Shown: in pieces, positions 14,256-22,318 of the stretch
Position numbering within the stretch: the stretch's first letter is position 1
Layout of the letters: the number at the start of each line of letters is the position of its first letter
Source: Cycloclasticus sp.
Lineage (GTDB): Bacteria; Pseudomonadota; Gammaproteobacteria; Methylococcales; Cycloclasticaceae
Reading direction: 5' to 3'
NCBI GenBank assembly: GCA_018066825.1
Contig: JAGPVU010000073.1
Location: forward strand, 1-22,318
DNA: 22,318 nucleotides
The notes under the pieces: model-generated
Seen by the model: the letters and a program-made list of their open reading frames with translations, nothing else
Told to the model about the DNA's origin: nothing
Databases searched by the model: none
Made by a program: the position numbers and the translations under genes

Positions 14256-17200
14256 TTAGCCTTTTAGTTTTTGCCAGGCCTTCTGCAGTCGCTTTTCAGA
14301 AGTAGGCTGGGTAGTTTTTATCTGCTGCGCAAACAGTGAAATTCTGTATTCTTCTAACATCCAGCGAAACTCAGTTTGTTCGGGGGTAACCTGACCACCG
14401 GCAACATATTTCCAAAATTGATCTTCAAAAGGTTTTACTAACGCCACCTTGTCGAGGTCTTTTTGTAGTTGCCCCTTCGCTTTATCTAAACGCGTTTCAA
14501 TGGCTTTTAGATAACGCGGATAGAGTACCAATTTATCCGCTGGAACATGGCGAATAAAGCCTTGATAACACAGACAATTTAACTGTTTAGTTACATCCTT
14601 ATGCAAGGCCTGCCCTTGCCACTGGCTTAGTGCTTGCCGAACACTTTGCAGCGCCATCAACAGTTTTTCAACCGTATTCGACAACGCATAACCAGCCGCG
14701 TAAACCCCCACCTGTTGTTGCTCAATTGCCTGCTCAAATTCATCTTCACTACGTATATCATGAGTCAAAAATAGTGTTGATATTAGCTGATGCTCTACCT
14801 CATCAAACACATCATCGCCCGCTTTCAGTTGGTAATGTGGGTGTGTCGTTAACTGTTGATAACTAATCGCTTGCGCCGTGCTAATCGCCGAATTTCGTTT
14901 TAACCGCTTTAAGTCTTTTGCAAACTTAAAACGAAACAGTCGAATTAAACCATCTTGATGCAATCGGTCCGCTTCTTCTTGGGAGTCGACCAAGGTTAAC
15001 CCGACGGCATTTTTTTCATCCACTAAGGCCGGAAAACCCTGTAACGCCTGCCCTTTGTACTGAATAGTTTGTTGTTTTGGAATCTCTTCAAAGTCCCAGC
15101 TGGTTGCACCCGTCACAGACAGGGCCTTGGTTAAGGCCGATTGGAACTGCTGCCCCGCTTGTTGGCCGTACTTGGCTTTTAAGCTGCCAAAATTTTTTGA
15201 TGACGCAAGCACCTCGGCCCTATCATTCAATAGATTGAAGCGCATTAATAAATGCGTTGGCAGTTTTGCTAATTCAAAATCATTTGTCTTAAGCGCGCCC
15301 GCCACTTGCGAATTAAGGCACCTTGTTAATGCCCCTAATAGATCACCTACTGCATAATCAATCTCACTTACGCAGCGCTCAATAAAAGGTGCTGCCGGTA
15401 TGAATTGTTTACGTAAGTTTTTAGGCAAACCTTTGACTAAGGCTTGTATTTTTTCTTTGTACAAGCCGGGCACTAACCACTCAAAACCCTCGCTTGATAA
15501 CTGGTTCAGCTGGGCGAGGGGTATCTGCGCCGTTACCCCATCTTCGGGATGCCCGGGCTCAAAGCGATAACTGAGTTTAACCACCACGCCATTGATAAGC
15601 CGTGTGTCGGGGAACTCGTCTGGGTCAATACCCGTTTTGTCCTCTGCCGACACATCCGCCAAACCCAAGGTTAATAACGCATCGTCTTTTTGTAATTTTA
15701 GCCACTTATTTAAATCCGCTAAGCTGCTTATATTTAGTGGCAATTTACTGGCATAAAATTCAAACAACACCTGTTCATCGAGCATTAAATCAACCCGGCG
15801 ACCTTTTTGTTGGTCGTATTCGATGGACGCCATTAGTTGCTGGTTTTGCTTAAAAAATGGGGCGTGACACAGCATGTCTCTATCAACCAGGCCATGGCGA
15901 ATAAACAATTCGCGTGCCAGCGCGGGATCGGTTCGGGACAGTGGCACTTTTCGACCTTTGCTAAGCGTCAAGCCAAACAATAATGCCTGCTCATACACCA
16001 TCGCGCGAGCCGACTTTTTCGACCAGTGTGGCTCGTAATAGTGATACTTTATGAGGTGTGACGCCGCCTTTTCTATCCACTCTGGTTTAATGCTGGCTAT
16101 TGTTCGTGCATACACCCGTGTGGTTTCCACTTGCTCTGCGGCCATCAGCCACTGCGGCGACTTTTTAAACAAACTTGATCCCGGATGAATGTGAAACTTG
16201 AGCTGTCTAGCCCCTAGGTATTCTGACTGCTCCTGCTTAACGCCAATTCGCGTTACCAAACCGCTCAGCAAGGCTTGGTGTATGGCGTCATCATCTGCAT
16301 CGTTCGTATTAATTTTCATGCCCAACTGGCCACTAACAAGGTCGCGCAATTGTTGGCGTATATCTTGCCAATCCTTTAAGCGCATATAAGACAAAAAGTT
16401 CTGCCGGCAGTATTGCCTCAATTGATTATTCGACAGCGCTTTTTTTTGTGTTTGAAACTCACGCCAAAGGGTTAAAAAAGACAAAAAATCCGAGCTTTCA
16501 TTTTGAAATGCCTTGTGCTTTTCATCGGCATATTTAGCTTTGTCACTCGGTCGCTCGCGCGGGTCTTGAATGGACAGAGCCGAGACAATAGTTAACACTT
16601 CGTTTACGCAGGTAAACTGCTCTGCTGCTAATAGCATACGAGCAAATTGTGGGTCGAGCGGAAGCTGGGTCAGGCGCTGGCCAATGGCTGTTAGTTTTTC
16701 GTTTTCGTCCAACGCCCCTAGCTCATGCAAGCTGCGGATACCGCTACGAATCATTTTATCGTCGGGTGGTTCTAGAAAAGGAAATCGGCTAATATCGGAT
16801 AGCTTCAGCGCCTTCATTTGCAAGATCACCGAGGCTAGATTGGTACGTAATATCTCTGGCTGGGTAAACTCAGGACGCTGCTTAAAGTCGTCTTCGGAAT
16901 ATAAGCGAATACAAATACCGGCTGCTTCACGACCGCAACGCCCACTACGTTGGTTTGCGCTGGCCTGTGAAATCGGCTCGATCGGTAGTTGCTGTATTTT
17001 ACTACGCCGACTAAATCGACTTATTCTGGCGAAACCGGTATCAATTACGCAGCGAATACCAGGGACGGTAAGCGATGTTTCTGCCACATTGGTGGCCAAT
17101 ACGATACGTGGCTTTTTATGCGCTTTAAAAATTTGCGCCTGCTCTTTGCCTGCCAAGCGAGAGTAGAGGGGTAAAATATCGTAACCCGGTGGGTGGTGCT

Positions 17201-18113
17201 TGATGAGCGCCTGCGTTGCCTCACGAATTTCACGCTCACCACTCAAAAAAACCAATATATCGCCCACCCGTTCACGGTGCAGCTCCGCCGCCGCATCAAC
17301 GATTGCTTGCGACATCTCTTGTTCATCTTGCTGCACACCCATGCCTAAGGGTCTATAACGTAGCTCCACCGGATACGTTCGACCAGACACATTAATTACT
17401 GGCGCTTGGTCAAAGTGCTTAGAGAAACGCTCGGGGTCTATCGTAGCCGAAGTAACAATAAGCTTTAAATCGGGTCGCCTGGGTAGCAACCACTTCATAT
17501 ACCCCAATAGAAAATCGATATTTAAACTGCGCTCATGCGCCTCGTCTAAAATAATCGTATCGTAATGACTGAGAAAAGGATCGGACTTTATTTCTGCCAA
17601 CAAGATGCCGTCGGTCATTAACTTAACTAGCGTTTGCTCGCTTTCCTTGCCTTGAAAACGGATTTTGTAGCCTACCGTTTGCCCCAGTTCAGTTTTTAAT
17701 TCATCTGCTATCCGCTGCGCTACGCTGATGGCTGCCAAGCGCCTCGGCTGAGTATGGCCAATTTGGCCCTTAAAGCCACGCCCGAGGTCTAAACAAATCT
17801 TGGGCAGCTGGGTGGTTTTACCCGAGCCTGTCTCACCGCACAAAATAATAACCTGATGTTCGCTAATTAATTTAGCGATCTCCGCTCTTTTATGGCTAAT
17901 CGGTAAATCGGGGAAATCAATCGTCGGGCATTGCTCAAGGCGCTGCTTAGCAAGCTCAACCGACGCTTCAATTTGCGTGGCGAGCCGCTTTAATTTGTCA
18001 GTATTGGAGTTTTTAGAAAGCTGTTTTAAGCTACGTTTAAAATGAAATTTCTGTTTTGTTAATGCGCCGTCAATCTGCTGACCGAGCCGCTTATACTCAA
18101 GGCTATCTGACAT
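14256..18113 (-). CDS. hrpA: ATP-dependent RNA helicase HrpA (DEAH box)
   Basis: The 1285-residue length is close to E. coli HrpA (1300). The helicase core shows Walker A GETGSGKT (93-100), the DEAH box (190-193), SAT (222-224), the TNVAETSLTVPGI motif (341-353) and QRSGRCGR (388-395). A winged-helix, ratchet and OB-fold region follows, and the C-terminal ~600 residues are the HrpA-specific domain (DUF3418), ending in the family-typical WMLEEYRISLFAQQIKT...KRLQKAWQKL. HrpA proteins act on structured mRNA and, in E. coli, on stalled ribosomes and fimbrial mRNA processing. The ATG has no visible ribosome site. It follows the small DUF4870-like gene by 22 nt on the same strand, so the two may be co-transcribed. 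Confidence 0.96.
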   Translation of the reverse strand: MSDSLEYKRLGQQIDGALTKQKFHFKRSLKQLSKNSNTDKLKRLATQIEASVELAKQRLEQCPTIDFPDLPISHKRAEIAKLISEHQVIILCGETGSGKTTQLPKICLDLGRGFKGQIGHTQPRRLAAISVAQRIADELKTELGQTVGYKIRFQGKESEQTLVKLMTDGILLAEIKSDPFLSHYDTIILDEAHERSLNIDFLLGYMKWLLPRRPDLKLIVTSATIDPERFSKHFDQAPVINVSGRTYPVELRYRPLGMGVQQDEQEMSQAIVDAAAELHRERVGDILVFLSGEREIREATQALIKHHPPGYDILPLYSRLAGKEQAQIFKAHKKPRIVLATNVAETSLTVPGIRCVIDTGFARISRFSRRSKIQQLPIEPISQASANQRSGRCGREAAGICIRLYSEDDFKQRPEFTQPEILRTNLASVILQMKALKLSDISRFPFLEPPDDKMIRSGIRSLHELGALDENEKLTAIGQRLTQLPLDPQFARMLLAAEQFTCVNEVLTIVSALSIQDPRERPSDKAKYADEKHKAFQNESSDFLSFLTLWREFQTQKKALSNNQLRQYCRQNFLSYMRLKDWQDIRQQLRDLVSGQLGMKINTNDADDDAIHQALLSGLVTRIGVKQEQSEYLGARQLKFHIHPGSSLFKKSPQWLMAAEQVETTRVYARTIASIKPEWIEKAASHLIKYHYYEPHWSKKSARAMVYEQALLFGLTLSKGRKVPLSRTDPALARELFIRHGLVDRDMLCHAPFFKQNQQLMASIEYDQQKGRRVDLMLDEQVLFEFYASKLPLNISSLADLNKWLKLQKDDALLTLGLADVSAEDKTGIDPDEFPDTRLINGVVVKLSYRFEPGHPEDGVTAQIPLAQLNQLSSEGFEWLVPGLYKEKIQALVKGLPKNLRKQFIPAAPFIERCVSEIDYAVGDLLGALTRCLNSQVAGALKTNDFELAKLPTHLLMRFNLLNDRAEVLASSKNFGSLKAKYGQQAGQQFQSALTKALSVTGATSWDFEEIPKQQTIQYKGQALQGFPALVDEKNAVGLTLVDSQEEADRLHQDGLIRLFRFKFAKDLKRLKRNSAISTAQAISYQQLTTHPHYQLKAGDDVFDEVEHQLISTLFLTHDIRSEDEFEQAIEQQQVGVYAAGYALSNTVEKLLMALQSVRQALSQWQGQALHKDVTKQLNCLCYQGFIRHVPADKLVLYPRYLKAIETRLDKAKGQLQKDLDKVALVKPFEDQFWKYVAGGQVTPEQTEFRWMLEEYRISLFAQQIKTTQPTSEKRLQKAWQKLKG

Positions 18114-18135
18114 AGGGAAAACGTTAATATGGTAG

Positions 18136-18489
18136 CTAAAAAAGCCACGTAGCCGGCTCGGGGTGGCCTCGGTTTTGTTGTAATAGTTTTAAACCCTTTA
18201 GACAACGAATAATTAACCAAATTACCACCAAAGGTACGAGCAGATAACCGATAACAATCAAACATAAACCCGCGGCGACAATGCTATATAGCAGCGCAAT
18301 CCAAAATGTTCTAATTTGATAATGGTAGTGTGTTTGTAACCAATCTGGCCCCTCGTCTTTATTCAAATACGCCATAATCACGGCAATAAGGCTGGTAATA
18401 CCCACCACTAAACTGGCCAAATAGAGAATATAAATCACCTTGGCCGAACCGCCGGATTGGCTTTGCTCGATATCTTGTAAATCAGTCAT
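18136..18489 (-). CDS. Small DUF4870/Tic20-like membrane protein
   Basis: The 117-residue protein has three hydrophobic helices (about 18-40, 63-80 and 81-96) with short polar ends. The sequence THYHYQIRTFWIALLYSI (53-70) and the ending IIRCLKGLKLLQQNRGHPEPATWLF match small gammaproteobacterial inner-membrane proteins related to DUF4870, as I recall them. No function is established. Its ATG is 10 nt downstream of the YceI gene stop and has no ribosome site of its own, which suggests translation coupled to the YceI gene. hrpA follows 22 nt later. Confidence 0.8.
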   Translation of the reverse strand: MTDLQDIEQSQSGGSAKVIYILYLASLVVGITSLIAVIMAYLNKDEGPDWLQTHYHYQIRTFWIALLYSIVAAGLCLIVIGYLLVPLVVIWLIIRCLKGLKLLQQNRGHPEPATWLF

Positions 18490-18499
18490 CGTCGTCGTA

Positions 18500-19078
18500 T
18501 TAAGGCGTAAAGATCAGGCTAAATGTCACTGGCACCGCGGTACTAATAGACGGCAACTTCGCCACCTCCATCAGCTGTTGGATGCCTGTCTCTAATGCAA
18601 AATCAAACGCATTGATCAATATCGGTTGCGTTGGGGTCACCAATAAACTCCCTTGTTCGATACCGGTTACCCGCAGGTCGAGCGCTATCTCTTTGGAATG
18701 CCCGTGTAGCTCTAGCGTTAAGGTCGCCGCTAACACTGACGATTGTCCCTGTGTAATACCAGCTAATGCATCAGCATCAAAAGTAACATTAGCCGTTGCC
18801 GTTGGGTAACTATCCGTTTCTAGTAATAGGCTTTTCATACGCTCATTACGAATGGGGATGGTTGTTTCAACGCTGATTAGGTCGATAATAACGTTTGCCG
18901 TACCCGCATCATCAATGCTGCCGCTAAGTAACTTGAACGAATGTGTTTCGGCAATGTTATCTTTTTTAATCGAGATGAAATTTAGCGTAGATTGCGTACT
19001 ATCCAACTGATACGCCGCTTGCGCAGATACACTAAACAAGCAAGCGAGCAATAACCATCCTAGTTTTTTTAAATCCAT
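18500..19078 (-). CDS. YceI-family periplasmic protein
   Basis: The 192-residue protein begins with a signal peptide (MDLKKLGWLLLACLFSVSAQA, cleavage after residue 21). The mature part shows the YceI pattern: YQLDSTQSTLNFISIKK (23-39), a FKLLSGSIDDAGTANVIIDLISVET strand pair, the IRNERMKSLLLETDSYPTATANV segment (76-98) and LTLELHGHSKEIALDL (120-135). YceI proteins form a lipocalin-like beta-barrel that binds long isoprenoid or amide lipids. E. coli YceI is induced by osmotic stress and high pH. A good AAGGAG site precedes the ATG by about 9 nt. It heads a possible operon with the DUF4870-like gene and hrpA. The ligand is unknown. Confidence 0.92.
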   Translation of the reverse strand: MDLKKLGWLLLACLFSVSAQAAYQLDSTQSTLNFISIKKDNIAETHSFKLLSGSIDDAGTANVIIDLISVETTIPIRNERMKSLLLETDSYPTATANVTFDADALAGITQGQSSVLAATLTLELHGHSKEIALDLRVTGIEQGSLLVTPTQPILINAFDFALETGIQQLMEVAKLPSISTAVPVTFSLIFTP

Positions 19079-19221
19079 CTTGACGCACTCCTTAAATTAA
19101 ACAGGGGGCAATTTAAGCACGATTTTAGTAATAACTCATTCGGTTTTTAAACCTATCTAAAACAATAAACGAGATTTCGGTATGCATCGCAAAGATAATT
19201 TCTTTCGTTCGCAGCAGCAAT

Positions 19222-19256
19222 AAAAAAGCCCCAACTACAAAAATAGCTGAGGCTTT
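19222..19256 (-). terminator. Rho-independent terminator of tRNA-Phe
   Basis: On the minus strand a 13-bp stem, from AAAGCCTCAGCTA to TAGTTGGGGCTTT with two G-U pairs, encloses a 6-nt loop and is followed by further U. It starts 9 nt beyond the CCA end of the tRNA. It ends the tRNA-Phe transcript, possibly together with read-through from yggX. Confidence 0.85.
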
Positions 19257-19264
19257 AGAACACG

Positions 19265-19340
19265 TGGTGCCCAGAGACGGATTCGAACCATCGACACGAG
19301 GATTTTCAGTCCACTGCTCTACCGACTGAGCTATCTGGGC
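19265..19340 (-). tRNA. tRNA-Phe (anticodon GAA)
   Basis: The 76-nt minus-strand cloverleaf has acceptor arms GCCCAGA/TCTGGGC, a D stem GCTC/GAGC, anticodon loop CTGAAAA reading GAA, variable loop, T arm with GGTTCGAATCC, discriminator A and encoded CCA. It resembles E. coli tRNA-Phe at most positions. It lies 68 nt after yggX, an association also seen in Pseudomonas (from memory), and has its own promoter and terminator. Confidence 0.97.
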
Positions 19341-19359
19341 AACAAAGATGTGGTCGCGT

Positions 19360-19388
19360 ATTAAACAGCGATGAACCTATTTAGTCAA
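19360..19388 (-). promoter_or_regulatory. Promoter of tRNA-Phe
   Basis: On the minus strand TTGACT (19388-19383) and TTTAAT (19365-19360) are each five of six consensus and 17 nt apart. They are followed by a GC-rich stretch (ACGCGACC), the kind of discriminator seen at stringently controlled stable-RNA promoters. The predicted start is near 19353, about 13 nt before the mature tRNA. Confidence 0.8.
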
Positions 19389-19408
19389 GGACGATATTAA
19401 AAATGGGC

Positions 19409-19669
19409 TTATTTTGCTGGCGGCACATAGCCAGCCGGTGCTTCTGCATCGTCGCTAAATAAAAACTTTTCCATTTCTGCTTTCAACAAGGCGCGCGCTT
19501 CTGGCTCAAAGGGGGTTAAACGATTTTCGTTAATAAGCATCGTTTGTTGCGTCAGCCAAAGCTGCCATGCCTCTTTCGATATGTTGTTTATAATCCGCTC
19601 ACCCAGTTCACCGGGGATCGGCGGTTTGTCGAGTGCTTCGGCTTCACGTTTTAGTTTTTGACAATACAT
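19409..19669 (-). CDS. yggX: Probable Fe(2+)-trafficking protein YggX
   Basis: YggX is a small cytoplasmic protein linked to iron handling and protection of Fe-S clusters from oxidation. The 86 residues include the family signature CQKLKREAEALDKPPIPGEL (3-22), ISKEAWQLWLTQQTMLINE (30-48), RLTPFEPEARALLKAEMEKFLF (50-71) and the final GYVPP. The key cysteine is C3. Typical homologues start MSRTVxCxK, so this start is about four residues shorter; the frame upstream of the ATG gives no better start. A GAGACG site lies about 9 nt upstream. It follows mutY by 22 nt; the mutY-yggX pair is widely conserved and fits protection of the Fe-S glycosylase MutY. Confidence 0.95.
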   Translation of the reverse strand: MYCQKLKREAEALDKPPIPGELGERIINNISKEAWQLWLTQQTMLINENRLTPFEPEARALLKAEMEKFLFSDDAEAPAGYVPPAK

Positions 19670-19691
19670 ATTTAGACGTCTCTGATGATCA

Positions 19692-20705
19692 TTAATCTGC
19701 CAGTTGAGCGATTAAATCGCTCACCGGTTTAGGAAGGCCTATTTTCACACGACTACTGATCTGATACCAGTGCGACGTATTCGCTTCAGCTATTTGCGAA
19801 GGCGCGGCTTGTTGCGTGTACACAAGCGGCGTGTAATCTAAGTGGTAATGAGAAAAGGTATGCCGCTTTTGCGGTAACCGCTCCGCTTTTTCTACATCCA
19901 ACCCGTTTTTTGTGCACCAAGCAAGCAGTTCATCATAACTGTCAAACTCCGGAAAAGACCATAAGCTCCCCCATAAACCGGTTGGTGGGCGTTGATTTAG
20001 CAGCACCGCATTTTGTCTTTTTGATACCCACCAATAACGTTCCTTTACAGGCATGGCGACCCGTTTCTTTGGCGTGGGTAGCTCTGCTACTCTACCTTGC
20101 AGTAATGCTACGCAGCGGTCGCTTAGAGGGCAGCGCTCACAACTGGGGCGTCCTCGTGTACACAGCGTCGCGCCCAGATCCATTAACGCTTGATTAAAGT
20201 CATTCGCACGCTTTTGTGGCGTAAGTTGCTCGCTCAATTGCCACAATTGTTTTAACACACTGGCTTTACCGCTCCAGCCCTCAAGCGCAAAGAAACGGCT
20301 CAGCACACGCTTAACGTTACCGTCTAAAATTGGTGCCGACTGCCCCATCGCAAGGCTAGCAATAGCCCCCGCCGTTGAACGCCCAATACCTGGCAACTCG
20401 ACCAGCCGTTCAACCGTATTGGGGAAATTGCCGCCGTATTCAGTTGAGACAATAACCGAGGTTTTATGTAGATTCCTCGCACGGGCGTAATAGCCCAAGC
20501 CAGACCAATGGTGCAATACGTCGTCTAAGGGTGACTGGGCTAGATCACTCAGCGTCGGAAACGATTGAATAAATCGGTCGAAATACGGTATCACTGTGGC
20601 AACCTGCGTTTGCTGCAACATAATCTCAGACAGCCAAACGTGATAAGGCGTTGGTGTTTGTTGCCACGGCAGATTCTTTCTACCGTGGCGGTCAAACCAG
20701 GCCAA
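19692..20705 (-). CDS. mutY: A/G-specific adenine glycosylase MutY
   Basis: MutY removes adenine mispaired with 8-oxoguanine. Counting from the TTG at 20705 (337 residues), E27 (VWLSEIMLQQTQ) and D128 (PILDGNVKRVL) are catalytic. C182, C189, C192 and C198 bind the [4Fe-4S] cluster, and the helix-hairpin-helix is LPGIGRSTAGA (104-114). A C-terminal NUDIX-like domain (about 225-337) has the FSHYHLD motif used to recognise 8-oxoG. All these positions are exactly 10 lower than in E. coli, so the first ten residues are missing from this start. Homology (ERFQSLVL) continues upstream, but there is no ATG, GTG or CTG before the in-frame TGA at 20778-20780; ATT at 20774 is the only near-cognate choice. 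The gene follows the AsmA-like gene closely, or overlaps it if ATT is used. Confidence 0.95.
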   Translation of the reverse strand: MAWFDRHGRKNLPWQQTPTPYHVWLSEIMLQQTQVATVIPYFDRFIQSFPTLSDLAQSPLDDVLHHWSGLGYYARARNLHKTSVIVSTEYGGNFPNTVERLVELPGIGRSTAGAIASLAMGQSAPILDGNVKRVLSRFFALEGWSGKASVLKQLWQLSEQLTPQKRANDFNQALMDLGATLCTRGRPSCERCPLSDRCVALLQGRVAELPTPKKRVAMPVKERYWWVSKRQNAVLLNQRPPTGLWGSLWSFPEFDSYDELLAWCTKNGLDVEKAERLPQKRHTFSHYHLDYTPLVYTQQAAPSQIAEANTSHWYQISSRVKIGLPKPVSDLIAQLAD

Positions 20706-20755
20706 TACTAACGATTGGAAACGCTCAGGCTTGAGACAGCTATCGACCGTTTGCT

Positions 20756-22318
20756 CTAAAACAAGCCCTTTAATAACTCACCCGCCTTACCTTTTAATAA
20801 TTCGCCCGCAGGTCCCTGTAGCTTTTCGTCTAGTTTTTTATTTACCTTATCCGTTAACACCTGTTTTTTAGCGTCAATTTTTTCTTTTTGAGTTGCCATT
20901 AAGATCGCCTTTGCATCTAAGCTAGTATTAGGTTTAGCGAACGTTCCCCTCACATTAACCGGAATTAATAGGTTTTTCAGGTCTTTTGCATCATTCACCT
21001 CAGCATCACTTTGTGCTTTAGTGCGTTGCAGTGTTAAACGATAATTAATTTGCTCAGTTACTAAGTTAGCACTACCCGCCCCGGTAATATTGACCAACGG
21101 AGAGGCCGCCAGCAAGTCGGTATTATTGACGACGCCATTGCTGATTTGAGCTGTACCCGAGAGGTTTGAAAACGCCGTTTTCCCTTCACCCTTAACCATG
21201 GCAGCCGCTAGATTACCGCTTAAAACCGCCTGCGCTTGATTCATTAACGCCGCAACATCAATGCCGGTCACCGCGCCCTCTTGTAGGCTAAATTCCGCCT
21301 GACCATTTAAATCTGATTTAAACGCCGCAATACTATTGCCACGCGTCGTCAAATCGGCTTTTATATTGGCTACACCCGAGATTGATGTTTTACCCGTTAA
21401 GTCGGTCATTAAGGGTGCGATATTAACCCCCGCAACCTGTTCTCTAACGCTTATGAGCGGTGTGTTTTGTCGTGCATCAACGGTTGTTTGACCGTTATAA
21501 CGCCCGCCATAAAACGCCTTTATCCCCTGTTCGGTTCTTAACACACCATTTTTTGCGGTTAGCTTAACGCTTGCTTGCTCCGCCGTTAAGCCATTCACCC
21601 GTAACGATTGCACCTCAAACACACCATCAATGTTTAGTTCTCGTAGCGTTTGCACTGGAATCAAGGCCACGGCTGCAGGTGGTGGGGCAACAACTTTATT
21701 ACTCGATGAAGAACCCGCTGCTTGCTTTGGCATATAACGATCTAGGTTAATCGTGTCGACCGCCAAATTGAAATTGATCGCGGGCTTAGCAAAATTTTTC
21801 ACTGCCGCTTTTCCACTTAACGTTGAATCATCAAATTTTATCGTTAAAGGGTTTAATGTTAGGCTGCCTGCTTGTGTTAAATCAACCATCAAGTGACTTG
21901 TAATATCCATTTTCATTGCACCTGCGGGTACTGGCTCTCCCGCTGCATCAATGGCTAAACTTAAGTTTTGAAAATCAAACTGATTGAGCGCTGCATTAAT
22001 CAATAACTGTCCATCTAGCTTTAATCGTACGGTTGCTTTTGGCTTATCGCTATCAACAGTAAAAGCCAAATCAATGGCCATGGGATTATTGATGCTGAGT
22101 GCATCGGTTGTTAAATCCAAGTCTGTTAAGGCATAGCGATTATTAGTACTCGCATCAAACCAAATGACATTCGCATCCACCATTTGTAAGCCGCCCACGG
22201 CAATAGCACCTAAGGCTGTGGCGGAGGCTTGACCGTCTTTAGGCTGAGCCGGTGTTTTTTTGGCATCACCTGACGCAGCAGCCATATCAGCCCAATTAGT
22301 TTTTCCAGCCTTATTCTT
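20756..22318 (-). CDS. AsmA-family protein, partial (N-terminus off right edge)
   Basis: The frame is open to the last base, giving 520 visible residues that lack the N-terminal signal anchor. The sequence is the repetitive beta-rich, Asn/Leu/Gly/Thr-rich type of AsmA. It contains LNIDGVFEVQSLRVNGLTAEQASVKLTAKNGVL, a KAFYGGRYNGQTTVDARQNTPLISVREQVAGVNIAPLM segment and GISGVANIKADLTTRGNS-like features known from the AsmA C-terminal domain (PF05170/PF13502). AsmA-like proteins are inner-membrane-anchored periplasmic proteins with a lipid-transfer groove, related to phospholipid transport to the outer membrane. It is followed by mutY and yggX, as in Pseudomonas (from memory). The C-terminus carries a tandem GELLKGKAGELLKGLF. 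Visible boundaries only; the start lies outside the window. Confidence 0.88.
   Translation of the reverse strand, partial: KNKAGKTNWADMAAASGDAKKTPAQPKDGQASATALGAIAVGGLQMVDANVIWFDASTNNRYALTDLDLTTDALSINNPMAIDLAFTVDSDKPKATVRLKLDGQLLINAALNQFDFQNLSLAIDAAGEPVPAGAMKMDITSHLMVDLTQAGSLTLNPLTIKFDDSTLSGKAAVKNFAKPAINFNLAVDTINLDRYMPKQAAGSSSSNKVVAPPPAAVALIPVQTLRELNIDGVFEVQSLRVNGLTAEQASVKLTAKNGVLRTEQGIKAFYGGRYNGQTTVDARQNTPLISVREQVAGVNIAPLMTDLTGKTSISGVANIKADLTTRGNSIAAFKSDLNGQAEFSLQEGAVTGIDVAALMNQAQAVLSGNLAAAMVKGEGKTAFSNLSGTAQISNGVVNNTDLLAASPLVNITGAGSANLVTEQINYRLTLQRTKAQSDAEVNDAKDLKNLLIPVNVRGTFAKPNTSLDAKAILMATQKEKIDAKKQVLTDKVNKKLDEKLQGPAGELLKGKAGELLKGLF

Noticed and set aside
16570..17166. A 198-codon open frame antisense to hrpA
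   Set aside because: It lies wholly opposite the conserved helicase core of HrpA, has no ribosome site, and its translation is serine/arginine-rich without a recognisable domain, as expected for a shadow frame.

Overview
The window looks like a chromosomal, mostly housekeeping segment of a gammaproteobacterium. The evidence is the rpsU-yqeY-dnaG-rpoD operon opposite tsaD, the folB-folK and cca neighbourhood, the asmA-mutY-yggX-tRNA-Phe string, DEAH helicase HrpA, and encoded tRNA CCA ends. Base composition is moderate (mid-40s % G+C by eye). The gene order resembles the rpoD-to-cca block of Pseudomonas (from memory), but the composition and inserted genes suggest another lineage, perhaps a Thiotrichales-type marine group. 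That placement is only inference. I see no insertion sequence, prophage, CRISPR array or toxin-antitoxin pair.

Layout. (1) 1-1814: the N-terminal part of a DUF1302 outer-membrane protein gene (minus strand, running off the left edge) and a 362-bp divergent gap. (2) 1815-2490: an unrecognised two-helix membrane protein and a bidirectional terminator. (3) 2493-7114, minus strand: the macromolecular synthesis operon, read as strong sigma-70 promoter, rpsU, yqeY-like gene, dnaG, rpoD, tRNA-Ile2(CAU), terminator. It links ribosome assembly, primer synthesis, the housekeeping sigma factor and a tRNA in one apparent transcript. (4) 7264-9213, plus strand: tsaD, then folB-folK. The plsY gene often found between tsaD and folB is absent. 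(5) 9210-12010: a FolM/PTR1-type pteridine reductase facing folK, a divergent unknown lipoprotein, and cca. (6) 12067-13821: a TauE/SafE permease facing a two-gene YeeE/YedE transporter that has its own promoter and a palindromic candidate operator. (7) 13959-18489: DUF2288, hrpA and a small DUF4870-like membrane protein. (8) 18500-19078: a secreted YceI-family protein. (9) 19222-22318, minus strand: an AsmA-like protein (cut by the right edge), mutY, yggX, then tRNA-Phe with its own promoter and terminator.

Functional themes: information processing (S21, DnaG, RpoD, TsaD, Cca, HrpA, two tRNAs, MutY), pterin/folate metabolism (FolB, FolK, FolM-like), sulfur-compound or anion transport (TauE, YeeE/YedE pair) and envelope proteins (DUF1302, AsmA, YceI, lipoprotein). 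Several probable start codons lie downstream of the longest open frame (rpsU, dnaG, cca, the reductase, DUF2288), and mutY has no conventional start that gives a full-length N-terminus. I found no clear new system. The best leads are the regulatory structures in the rpsU-rpoD-tRNA operon, the YeeE operator, the mutY start and the unknown membrane protein and lipoprotein.
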